Positions 8,751 to 16,403 of a stretch of DNA of 64,000 nucleotides are shown in pieces. The DNA is from Caulobacterales bacterium (lineage in GTDB: Bacteria; Pseudomonadota; Alphaproteobacteria; Caulobacterales; Parvularculaceae). The stretch is taken from the NCBI GenBank assembly GCA_020638525.1, contig JACKIL010000003.1, positions 186,001 to 250,000 of the forward strand, written 5' to 3'. Under the pieces are notes generated by a model. That model was not told the origin of the DNA. It was given only the letters and a program-made list of their open reading frames with translations, and ran no database searches. Position 1 is the first letter of the stretch. Every line of letters begins with the position of its first letter. A program made the position numbers and the translations under genes.

Positions 8751-9485
8751 CTATTCCCCGCCCGCTTTGAGAACGCTTTCCAGATACTCGTTCAGGAATT
8801 TCGGCGTGTTGACGCCGACCGCGTTCACCACGCGCTCGGCGCCGGCGGGCAAAGCGAACCCGTGCGCGATAGCCGCCTCGTGGAGTGCAGCGCTCGTCTC
8901 AGCGGCGGAGGCGCGCCCATAATTCACCTCGGCGATCGTGCCGGGAGATATCGCAGTAAAGAAATTCTCGAGATCGGCGAAGAAGATCGCCAGCGTGTAG
9001 ATGAGATATTCCTTCGTCACCCCTCCGCCTGTGTACCGTTTCACGCCGAGCACGCCGACATTGTCTGCCATCAGCCCCCCGGTCGAAACGCCGGCTGCGC
9101 TCAGATGAAAATCGTTCAGCTGCGCAAGCGTCAGCCCCATCGCGTTGAAGAAAATGGAATATTGCAGGATGTCGCAGCCGCTGAAATTGGCCCCGCCGCA
9201 ATTGCGCGCCGTGGCGAGGAAGACGCCGCCCGACGGAACCTGAACCTGCATGACGGCGGCGAGTTCGCCCGAATTCGGATCCTGAGCAGCGCCCATCGCC
9301 AGAATGGTGAAGCCTAGCTCTTCCATCATGCTTTGCATGTCGGCGATGCTGAAAGACTTGAAGACGCGCGGCGCGACCGCAAGCTGCGTGTTCCCCTGTG
9401 CGGCGGCGCCCGTCGCAAGGCCCGCCTGCAGCGCGAACGCCGCCCCCGCCATGACGGCGAGCATACTGTTTCTTCTTCCGACCAT
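8751..9485 (-). CDS. exported YbjN-domain protein
   Basis: 244 residues with a cleavable signal peptide ending ATGAAAQG. The mature part reads as a YbjN-like domain, recognised by the two beta-layer segments around FTILAMGAAQDP and by the stretch containing LQYSIFF and LAQLNDF. YbjN proteins have a type III secretion chaperone-like fold and have been linked to stress and motility regulation; most are cytoplasmic, so an exported form is notable. Two cysteines (NCGGANFSGC) could form a disulphide. The function is not known. Confidence 0.7.
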   Translation of the reverse strand: MVGRRNSMLAVMAGAAFALQAGLATGAAAQGNTQLAVAPRVFKSFSIADMQSMMEELGFTILAMGAAQDPNSGELAAVMQVQVPSGGVFLATARNCGGANFSGCDILQYSIFFNAMGLTLAQLNDFHLSAAGVSTGGLMADNVGVLGVKRYTGGGVTKEYLIYTLAIFFADLENFFTAISPGTIAEVNYGRASAAETSAALHEAAIAHGFALPAGAERVVNAVGVNTPKFLNEYLESVLKAGGE

Positions 9486-9661
9486 TTTTGACGCCCCTCA
9501 AATCGCCCCGCGCCCCTCGCTCGGGCTTCCCCAAAGGGAGAGGCTATCACCAGAAGGGGCGGCGGCAATACCCCATGGCGGCAGGCCGATGGGACAGCGC
9601 CCACGCCAGCGGCGCATATTATTCTGTATACATATAATATACCGAGGCCAGCCGGCACACG

Positions 9662-9711
9662 CCGTCACAATCGCGCAACAAATCCTTCACAATCGGTATA
9701 CAGATTAAATC
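9662..9711 (+). promoter_or_regulatory. Pho box-like direct repeats upstream of the TonB receptor
   Basis: Four 11-base units lie in exact register: 9662-9672 (CCGTCACAATC), 9673-9683 (GCGCAACAAAT), 9684-9694 (CCTTCACAATC) and 9695-9705 (GGTATACAGAT). The 11-base period and the TCACA-A/T core match the PhoB-binding pattern of tandem TGTCA-type heptamers spaced by four bases. TAAATC at 9706-9711 could be the -10 element, about 11 bases past unit three. A second -10-like TAATAAT is at 9733-9739. The rest of 9486-9856 is an AT-rich gap without a gene; it includes the AT-rich stretch around 9620-9640, a possible promoter for the divergent YbjN gene. Confidence 0.5.
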
Positions 9712-9856
9712 TTTTCGCGCGTCACAGCGTTGTAATAATGAACGCCTATTAACCGCGCCCGTCCGCGACGCTCGGCGCATTTGCGCCTAGCCCTGCTGAT
9801 CATTCGTAATTGTCATAGCAATGCGGCGCCCGCCGGCGCCGCAACCGGAGGGGTGC

Positions 9857-12208
9857 ATGTTTGCTTACCTGAAGCCCGGCCTTTTGGCCGGCGCCAGCGC
9901 GCTCGCGCTTGTTTCTGTCGCGCACGCGCAAGAAAACGCCGTGAGCGAAGTCGATACGATCATCGTCATCGGTCAAGGCAAGACCTTCTCGACCGCTGAA
10001 ACGACTGAGCCGATGGCGCTTCAGCAAGCGCCGATCACCAGCGTTCTCGCGCAAATCGACAACCTGCCGGGCGTTCTCGTTTCCGAAGGCGACGCTTTCG
10101 GCTCCGACGACTGGTCGACGACGATCTCGCTGCGCGGTTTCCAGTCGAACCTTTCCGAACAGCAGATCGGCATCACGGTCGACGGCCTGCCGAACGGCAA
10201 CTCGAACTATGGCGGCGGCGCGAAAGCGAACCGCTATATCGACACGCCGAACCTTGGCGGCGTTGAAGTGTCGCAGGGCACGGCCGACATTGCGTCGCGT
10301 TCGCTCGAAGCGCTCGGCGGCACGTTGAACTTCATGACCGACAACCCGATCGAAGAGGCGCGCATGCGTTTCCTCGTCGCCGCCGGCTCGTTCGACTCGC
10401 AGAAATATTATGGCCGTTACGATACGGGCGAGATCCTTCCCGGAACCTACGCCTTCATCAGCTTCTCGCATCAGGAAAACTCGGACTGGATCAACCAGGC
10501 CGGCTCGAGCCCGCGCGATCACGCCGCGCTCAAAGTCATTTCCGACCTCGGCGACGTGAACCTGACGGCTTACGTTTCCTATGACGACACGCACGAGCTG
10601 AACTATCAGTCGATCTCGCCGGCCGAGTTCGCGGAAAACCCGGAATGGGACCGCCTCACCGCCGAGTGGACCGACACGCCTTACGTCAACCAGCTCTATC
10701 GTCCGGCGTGGGGCACGCTGCGCAAAAACATCTTCGGCTATGTCAAAGCCGACTATCAGCCGACCGACAACATCAAGCTCTCGGGCGCGTTCTACGATCA
10801 TGAGCTCGACGGCCGCGGCGACTGGGTGCCGCCTTACATGGTCGACCTCGTCAACGACGCGGGCGGGACGGAATCGGAACTCTCGAACCGCTATGACGGC
10901 GGCGCTCCGATCGGCCGCATCTTCTTCGTCGACGCGAACGGCGCCGCGCTGACGCCGACGCCGGGCTGCGCATCGTCGATCACCTTCCCCTATGGCGGCG
11001 CGGGCCCGGAATACGATCCGGCCTGCTATCCGGCGAACGCGATCCCCGTGCAGAGCTATCGTCACACGCACTATCAGCAATCGCGCTGGGGCGTGACCGG
11101 CGACTTCGCCTGGTCGCTCGACTTCGAAGGCGCGGCGAACACGCTTCGCGGCGGCGTCTGGTATGAAGACAACAACCGTTCGGAATGGCGCGACTGGCAC
11201 CAGCTCATCGACGCCACGCAAGGCGCCGAATACGAATACACAGGCTACTGGGTCCAGTATAACCGCGAGTATCCGTACAAGACGTTCATGTACTATGTCG
11301 AAGACTCGCTCGAAGTCGGCCCCGTCACGGCCCGTTTCGGCGTGAAGCAGTTCCTCATCGACATCGAGCGCAAGGACCTCTTCGGCGATACGTCCGACGT
11401 CAAACTCAGCTCCGACAGCGATCTTCTGCTCTCGGGCGGTCTGACGTGGCGCCTGCCGATCGACGGTGTCGAAGCGTTCGCGGGCTACAGCGAGAACTTC
11501 TCGGCGATCAAGGACGGCGTTCTCGAAGCCGGCGCGACCGCGATCAGCGACATCAAGCCGGAAACCGCGCAGAACATCGACTTCGGCTTCCGCTTCTCGC
11601 TCGGCCGCTTTGCGGGCTCGATCACCGGTTACAACATCAAGTTCGACAACCGCGTGACTTTCGTGCCAGCGACGCTCGGCTCCGGCGCGCCCGACTATCT
11701 CAACGAGTCGGCGGGCAAATACATCAACATCGGCGGCATCGAGTCATGGGGCGTTGAAGTCGCGGCGAGCTATCGCCTGACGGATGAGCTCTCGGTCTAC
11801 GGCGCCTACACGAACAACGACTCTGAATATGTCGGCACGGGCGACGCCGCAGGCGACGCCGCGCTCGGCATCCAGGTCGGCGATACGGTTCGCGGCGCAG
11901 TCAACCAGGCCTTCGTCGCCTCGCTCGACTGGACGCATAACGACTACTTCGCCGGCGTCTCCTACAAGTGGGTCGACGAAGTCTTCCTCGACGAGGCCAA
12001 CACGACGAAGCTCGACAGCTTCGGCGTCGGCGACCTCTATCTTGGCGTCAATGGCGCGGCGATCTCGCCGTCGCTCAAAGGCCTCGAGGCTCGTCTCAAC
12101 GTCAACAACATCTTCGATGAAGACTATCAGTCGGGCGTCGTCGGCGACGGCACCGCCTATATCGGCGCGCCGCGCTCGGTCGTCTTCTCGGTCAGGGCTG
12201 ACTTCTAA
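9857..12208 (+). CDS. TonB-dependent outer-membrane receptor, probably for a phosphorylated substrate
   Basis: 783 residues from MFAYLKPGLL, preceded by GGAGG; an ATG 36 bases upstream has no such site. A signal peptide ends at VAHAQ. VDTIIVIGQ resembles the segment that leads into the plug domain, and the plug follows (LPGVLVSEGDAFGSDDW, SLRGFQ, GITVDGLP). The rest is a 22-strand beta-barrel type with a terminal aromatic residue (VRADF). A gene for a PhoD phosphatase follows after a strong terminator, and Pho box-like repeats lie upstream. Uptake of a phosphoester or a phytate-like compound is inferred from this context only. Confidence 0.92.
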   Translation: MFAYLKPGLLAGASALALVSVAHAQENAVSEVDTIIVIGQGKTFSTAETTEPMALQQAPITSVLAQIDNLPGVLVSEGDAFGSDDWSTTISLRGFQSNLSEQQIGITVDGLPNGNSNYGGGAKANRYIDTPNLGGVEVSQGTADIASRSLEALGGTLNFMTDNPIEEARMRFLVAAGSFDSQKYYGRYDTGEILPGTYAFISFSHQENSDWINQAGSSPRDHAALKVISDLGDVNLTAYVSYDDTHELNYQSISPAEFAENPEWDRLTAEWTDTPYVNQLYRPAWGTLRKNIFGYVKADYQPTDNIKLSGAFYDHELDGRGDWVPPYMVDLVNDAGGTESELSNRYDGGAPIGRIFFVDANGAALTPTPGCASSITFPYGGAGPEYDPACYPANAIPVQSYRHTHYQQSRWGVTGDFAWSLDFEGAANTLRGGVWYEDNNRSEWRDWHQLIDATQGAEYEYTGYWVQYNREYPYKTFMYYVEDSLEVGPVTARFGVKQFLIDIERKDLFGDTSDVKLSSDSDLLLSGGLTWRLPIDGVEAFAGYSENFSAIKDGVLEAGATAISDIKPETAQNIDFGFRFSLGRFAGSITGYNIKFDNRVTFVPATLGSGAPDYLNESAGKYINIGGIESWGVEVAASYRLTDELSVYGAYTNNDSEYVGTGDAAGDAALGIQVGDTVRGAVNQAFVASLDWTHNDYFAGVSYKWVDEVFLDEANTTKLDSFGVGDLYLGVNGAAISPSLKGLEARLNVNNIFDEDYQSGVVGDGTAYIGAPRSVVFSVRADF

Positions 12209-12225
12209 CCTGTGACAGGGTTGCT

Positions 12226-12270
12226 GGAAGGCGGGTCAGCGAAAGCGCCCGCCTTCCCTTTTCTAATTTT
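12226..12270 (+). terminator. strong rho-independent terminator after the TonB receptor
   Basis: A perfect 10-bp stem GGAAGGCGGG/CCCGCCTTCC (12226-12235 with 12248-12257) with a 12-base loop, followed by CTTTTCTAATTTT. It lies 17 bases after the stop. It would separate or attenuate transcription into phoD. Confidence 0.9.
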
Positions 12271-12327
12271 CCTTGGCCCGCGCTCACGGCGCGGGCTTAT
12301 TCTTCAAATACCAATTCCGAAGGAAAC

Positions 12328-14013
12328 ATGCCGATGTCCGTAAAAGTGAACCGCCGCCAGACGCTCGGCATCATCAGCGCGGCCGCGGCCGCTTCCTGTA
12401 CGCCAACGGCGAACATGAAAGGCGCGGATGCGGCGCTTTCGAACGATGTTTTCCGCCACGGCGTCGCAAGCGGCGATCCGCAGAAAGACAGCGTCGTTTT
12501 GTGGACGCGCATTGAAACCAATCTCGACAGCGAGCCTGTACGCTGGGAAATCGCCCGCGACGCCGCTTTCACCGACATCGTCCGTTCGGGCGAGGCTTTC
12601 GCCAAGGCGAGCGCCGACCACACCGTCAAGGCGATCCCCGACGGGCTCGATCCGGGCGCGCATTACTTCTACCGCTTCACCGCGCGCAAGCGCATCTCAC
12701 CGGTCGGCCAGACGCGCACGCTTCCCGAAGGCGCGACCGACAGGCTTGGGCTCGCGGTCGCTTCCTGCTCGAATTACGCTTTCGGTTTCTTCAACGCTTA
12801 TGAAGCGATCGCGAAGGATGACGATGTCGACTTCGTGCTGCACACAGGCGACTACATTTATGAATATGGCGCCGATGAATGGGGCGCGGAGACTGCGAAG
12901 GTCATCGGCCGCGTGCACGAACCGGCGAATGAAATCGTTTCGCTTCTGGATTACCGAACCCGCCACGCGCAATATAAACGCGACGCCGGCTCGCTCGCCA
13001 TGCACGCCGCAAAGCCACTCATCACCCTCTGGGACGACCATGAAAGCGCGAACAACCCGTGGGTCGGCGGCGCGCAAAATCATCAGCCGGACAAGGAAGG
13101 CGACTGGATCGTGCGGTGCGCGAACGCCATCCGCGCCTATTATGAGTGGATGCCGATCCGCAATCCGGCGCTCGGCGAACTGCCGGAAGAATATTGGCGC
13201 ACCTATGTCTTCGGCGATCTCGCAACGCTCGTGACGCTTGAATCGCGCCATACGGCGCGCGGCGAGCAGGTCGATTATGCGCGCTATCAGACATTGCTTG
13301 AGACGGACGAGGACTATGAAGCCTTCAAGCGCGACGTTATCGGCGATCCATCGCGGCGCATGATTTCGGAAAAGATGGAAGGCGTGCTGAGCGCCGCGCT
13401 CGCCCAATCCGTCGCCACGGGCGAGCCCTGGCGGCTCATCGGCAACGCCATCCCGATGGCGCGCATGCTCGTGCCCGATCTCGTCGGCAAGGGCTATCTT
13501 CCCGATCCGTCGAACGATGAGAACGCGCTCGACGCCGCCAAGCGCATCGCCTGGCTCGGCAAGCATGAGCTCCCCTTCTACACCGACACCTGGGACGGCT
13601 ATCCGGCCGCGCGCGAGGATTTCTACAAGCTTTGCCGCGAGGCCGGCGCGAGCGATCTCCTCGTTCTCACCGGCGACAGCCACAGCTTCTGGGCGAACCG
13701 CCTCTTTGACGGCGAGGGCCGTCAGATGGGGCTCGAAATCGGCACGAGCGGCATTTCATCGCCCGGCGATTTCGTGGAGTCAGGCTTCGACAAGGAAACG
13801 GCGGAAACGCTCGACCGCGCTTTCGCGGAAGAGCTCGACGAAGTTCTGTGGACGGATAATTTCCATCAGGGCTATGTGCGCCTCGACCTCGCGCGCGACG
13901 AAGCGCAGGCCGTCTATATCGCCGTCGACAATCTGCTGACGCCGGAATTCAAGACAATCACCCTGCGCACCGACAGGATCGCGAAGAAAGGCGGGACGGT
14001 CGATTACGTTTAG
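12328..14013 (+). CDS. phoD: PhoD-like alkaline phosphatase / phosphodiesterase, Tat-exported
   Basis: 561 residues with GAAGGAAAC before the ATG. RRQTLG near the N-terminus is a twin-arginine signal, and AAASC shortly after could also mark a Tat lipoprotein. Metal-binding PhoD motifs are present in order: VASCSNYAFGF, HTGDYIYEYG, LWDDHESANN and LTGDSHSFWANR. PhoD enzymes carry Fe/Ca centres, fold before export and release phosphate from mono- and diesters. It follows a TonB-dependent receptor, and receptor plus PhoD pairs commonly respond to phosphate limitation. The intervening terminator suggests its own promoter or read-through. Confidence 0.93.
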   Translation: MPMSVKVNRRQTLGIISAAAAASCTPTANMKGADAALSNDVFRHGVASGDPQKDSVVLWTRIETNLDSEPVRWEIARDAAFTDIVRSGEAFAKASADHTVKAIPDGLDPGAHYFYRFTARKRISPVGQTRTLPEGATDRLGLAVASCSNYAFGFFNAYEAIAKDDDVDFVLHTGDYIYEYGADEWGAETAKVIGRVHEPANEIVSLLDYRTRHAQYKRDAGSLAMHAAKPLITLWDDHESANNPWVGGAQNHQPDKEGDWIVRCANAIRAYYEWMPIRNPALGELPEEYWRTYVFGDLATLVTLESRHTARGEQVDYARYQTLLETDEDYEAFKRDVIGDPSRRMISEKMEGVLSAALAQSVATGEPWRLIGNAIPMARMLVPDLVGKGYLPDPSNDENALDAAKRIAWLGKHELPFYTDTWDGYPAAREDFYKLCREAGASDLLVLTGDSHSFWANRLFDGEGRQMGLEIGTSGISSPGDFVESGFDKETAETLDRAFAEELDEVLWTDNFHQGYVRLDLARDEAQAVYIAVDNLLTPEFKTITLRTDRIAKKGGTVDYV

Positions 14014-14042
14014 GAGGCGGCATCGCCTCTCGCCTCGTCCAG

Positions 14043-14181
14043 TCCCCTCCCTTGAAAAGGGAGGGTTAGGGAGGGTTCACGCCCCACGCGGCGACCCTCA
14101 AGATTGAACTCTCCCTTTCGGCCAAGGCCGGCTTCGACAAACGAAGCCGGGGCCTCAAGCCCTCCCTTTTCAAGGGAGGGA
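14043..14181. repeat. REPIN-like palindromic intergenic repeat, copy A
   Basis: 139 bases between the convergent phoD and truB stops. Each end is a 21-base hairpin (9-bp stem CCCTCCCTT/AAGGGAGGG, 3-base loop), and the two end hairpins are inverted relative to each other. An inner pair GGGAGGGTTC / GAACTCTCCC extends the palindrome. The second copy is at 41393-41533 in the opposite orientation, with the ends conserved and the centre diverged. Confidence 0.85.
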
Positions 14182-14190
14182 AAAGGGAAG

Positions 14191-15132
14191 TTACTCCCCG
14201 CCCTCAACGAACACCCGCACCGGCTTCAGCTTCAGCCCGTCGAGTTCGCAGATCGCGATCGCCTCGCCATTCATGCAGGCGAGTACGGCGGGGATGACGC
14301 CCGCCTCGCCGCCGCGCACGCCCCGCGCCGTCGCCGGGCTGATGACCGCGGCCTGACCGCGGCGGAGCTTTTCGACTTCCGGCCCGCCGAGCGCCGCCTG
14401 CGGCAGGTTCGAGAGAGCCGTCGCGATGGGCGCGATCGCCTCGTCGCGCGCTTCGAGATTTTCCATCGCTTCGAGTTCGGCGATCGTCACTGCGTCGTCC
14501 GCATGGAAGGGCCCGACCGCGACGCGGCGCAGCTCGCTCACATGGCCTTCGGTGCCGAGCACATGCGCCATGTCGCGCACGAGCGCGCGCACATAGGCGC
14601 CCTTGCCGGTGACGGCCTCAAAGACGGCGTGATCGGCGTCCGGCATCTCGACAAGTTCGAGCGAATGGATGTCGACGATGCGCGGTTCGAGGGCGACCGT
14701 CGCGCCTTCGCGCGCAAGATCATAGGCGCGCTCGCCGCCGACCTTAATGGCCGAAAACTGCGGCGGCACCTGTTCGATTTCGCCGGTGAAACGGTCGAGG
14801 ATCGCTTCGATCTCCTCGCGCGAAGGGCGCTTTTCGGAGCTCGCGATCGCTTCGCCTTCGCCGTCGTCGGTCGTCGTCGACGAGCCCCAGAAGGCGGTGA
14901 AGCGGTAACGTTTTTCCGCCGCCATGACATAGGGCGCGGTCTTCGTCGCCTCGCCGAGCGCGATCGGGAGGACGCCTGTCGCCAGCGGGTCGAGCGTGCC
15001 GGCATGGCCCGCTTTCTGCGCCTGGAAGAGCCATTTCACTTTCGAAACGGCCTCAGTGGAACCTAAATCATACGCCTTATCGAGGATGATCCAGCCGGAG
15101 ACCGGCCGGCCTTTCTTGCGCCGCTTGCCCAT
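14191..15132 (-). CDS. truB: tRNA pseudouridine-55 synthase
   Basis: 313 residues from MGKRRKKGRP; the open frame extends 30 codons further but the family starts here, with AAGG upstream. It isomerises U55 in the T loop of most elongator tRNAs. The catalytic aspartate lies in AGHAGTLDPLATG, and the C-terminal extension contains a PUA-like region. It is the last gene of the rimP-nusA-infB-rbfA operon. The usual next gene, rpsO, is 8.6 kb further along the strand. Confidence 0.96.
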   Translation of the reverse strand: MGKRRKKGRPVSGWIILDKAYDLGSTEAVSKVKWLFQAQKAGHAGTLDPLATGVLPIALGEATKTAPYVMAAEKRYRFTAFWGSSTTTDDGEGEAIASSEKRPSREEIEAILDRFTGEIEQVPPQFSAIKVGGERAYDLAREGATVALEPRIVDIHSLELVEMPDADHAVFEAVTGKGAYVRALVRDMAHVLGTEGHVSELRRVAVGPFHADDAVTIAELEAMENLEARDEAIAPIATALSNLPQAALGGPEVEKLRRGQAAVISPATARGVRGGEAGVIPAVLACMNGEAIAICELDGLKLKPVRVFVEGGE

Positions 15133-15263
15133 GTTCGCCTTTTCTCGCTTCGCGCCGCCCCCGGTTCGGACGGGGGCCGGCTCGGTTGGTCGCTCCCCGC
15201 AAGGGAAGCCGGGCGCTTTCAAACAGCGATCGCGCCTTGGGTCAAGGACTGGGGGATCAAGAT

Positions 15264-15668
15264 TTACTCGTTGTGCTCGCCGAGATCGCGCTTCACTTCC
15301 GGGCGGGCCAGAAGCTCGTCGATCCGCCGGGCTTCGGCGAAGCTCTTGTCGACGAGGAATTTCAGCGAGGGCGTGAACTTCATGTCGATGCGCTTGCCGA
15401 GGAGGCCGCGCAAATAAGGCGCGGCGTGGTTGAGCGCGGTGACGACCTCGGATTCGTGGCCGCCGCCGAGCGGCAGGCAGAAGACTGTCGCCTGCCGGAG
15501 GTCCGGCGAAGGGCGCACCTCCGTCACGGTGATCGACACGCCGGCAAGGCCCGGCTCGCGCAGATCCTCGCGCTGGAGGATCTCGACGAGCGCATGGCGG
15601 ATGAGTTCGCCCGCGCGGAGCTGGCGCTGCGAGGGGCCTTTGGACTGGGAAGAACGGTGCTGTGGCAT
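15264..15668 (-). CDS. rbfA: 30S ribosome-binding factor RbfA
   Basis: 134 residues from MPQHRSSQSK. It binds the 30S subunit and is needed for late 16S rRNA processing and cold adaptation. A KH-like core is visible: RAGELIRHALVEIL, then VSITVTEVRPSPDLRQATVF and FTPSLKFLVDKS. The upstream frame extension encodes Arg/Pro-rich sequence typical of non-coding DNA, and no ribosome-binding site is strong at either start. It lies 32 bases after the TrpF-like gene and upstream of truB. Confidence 0.94.
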   Translation of the reverse strand: MPQHRSSQSKGPSQRQLRAGELIRHALVEILQREDLREPGLAGVSITVTEVRPSPDLRQATVFCLPLGGGHESEVVTALNHAAPYLRGLLGKRIDMKFTPSLKFLVDKSFAEARRIDELLARPEVKRDLGEHNE

Positions 15669-15699
15669 ATTTGTGAAACTAGGGCTTCGGCGCGCGGAG

Positions 15700-16392
15700 T
15701 TAAAGGCCGGCGCGCGAACCGCCAAGCGCCTTTGCGAAAGCGGCGAGCTTTTCCGCATTCAGCGTATAACCGCGCTCCCGGTCGCGAAGCCCCGAGCAGA
15801 TATCGACGCCGAAGGGGCGAACGCCCGCAACCGCTTGCGCGACATTGGCGGGGCCGAGCCCACCCGCGAGGAACACCGGCTTGCCGCAGGTCTCAACGAC
15901 GCGGCGCGAAATGCTCCAGTCATGCACATCGCCCGTGCCGCCAAGAGTCCTCACCGCCGCGCTCGGCTTGCCGGAATCGAGAAGGATGTAATCGGCGCCT
16001 TCACCGGCGCGCCGCGCCTGATCGACCGCGCTTTCATCTTCGACGTGGATCACCTGAATGATGCGCAATCCGGCGTGCGCTCGGCGCAGCGCCGCATAAG
16101 CGCCCGGCGCCGGCGCATCGACGATCTGCACGGTGTCGACGCCCGTCGCCGCGACATGATCGGCGATCGCATCGCCATCCGTGCGGCTCGTCAGCAAGGT
16201 CGCCCAGATTTCGCCGGCGTAACGCGCGCGAACATGTTTCGCGATGTCGGCGATCAACGCATCGTCAATCGGCCCGACGCCATTCGGCATCGGCCCGACA
16301 AGCCCCACCGCAAGCGCGCCCGCAGCGGCGGCCATGTCGACTTCCTCCGTAGACTGAATACAGCAGACTTTGAAGGGGAAGGCGGCGCTCAC
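15700..16392 (-). CDS. phosphoribosylanthranilate isomerase-like (TrpF-like) protein
   Basis: 230 residues from a GTG at 16392 that has AAGGAAG upstream and lies 11 bases after the infB stop. The fold is a TrpF-type (beta/alpha)8 barrel: FKVCCIQS holds the position of catalytic Cys (Cys10), DYILLDSG carries the catalytic Asp (Asp139), and DWSISRRV, PVFLAGGLGPANV and GVDICSG match the phosphate-binding half. The usual SPR substrate segment after strand two is replaced by GPMPNGVGP. The position between infB and rbfA is not that of a tryptophan gene. It may be a functional TrpF or a paralogue with changed substrate. Confidence 0.75.
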   Translation of the reverse strand: MSAAFPFKVCCIQSTEEVDMAAAAGALAVGLVGPMPNGVGPIDDALIADIAKHVRARYAGEIWATLLTSRTDGDAIADHVAATGVDTVQIVDAPAPGAYAALRRAHAGLRIIQVIHVEDESAVDQARRAGEGADYILLDSGKPSAAVRTLGGTGDVHDWSISRRVVETCGKPVFLAGGLGPANVAQAVAGVRPFGVDICSGLRDRERGYTLNAEKLAAFAKALGGSRAGL

Positions 16393-16403
16393 GCGCTGCT
16401 TCC

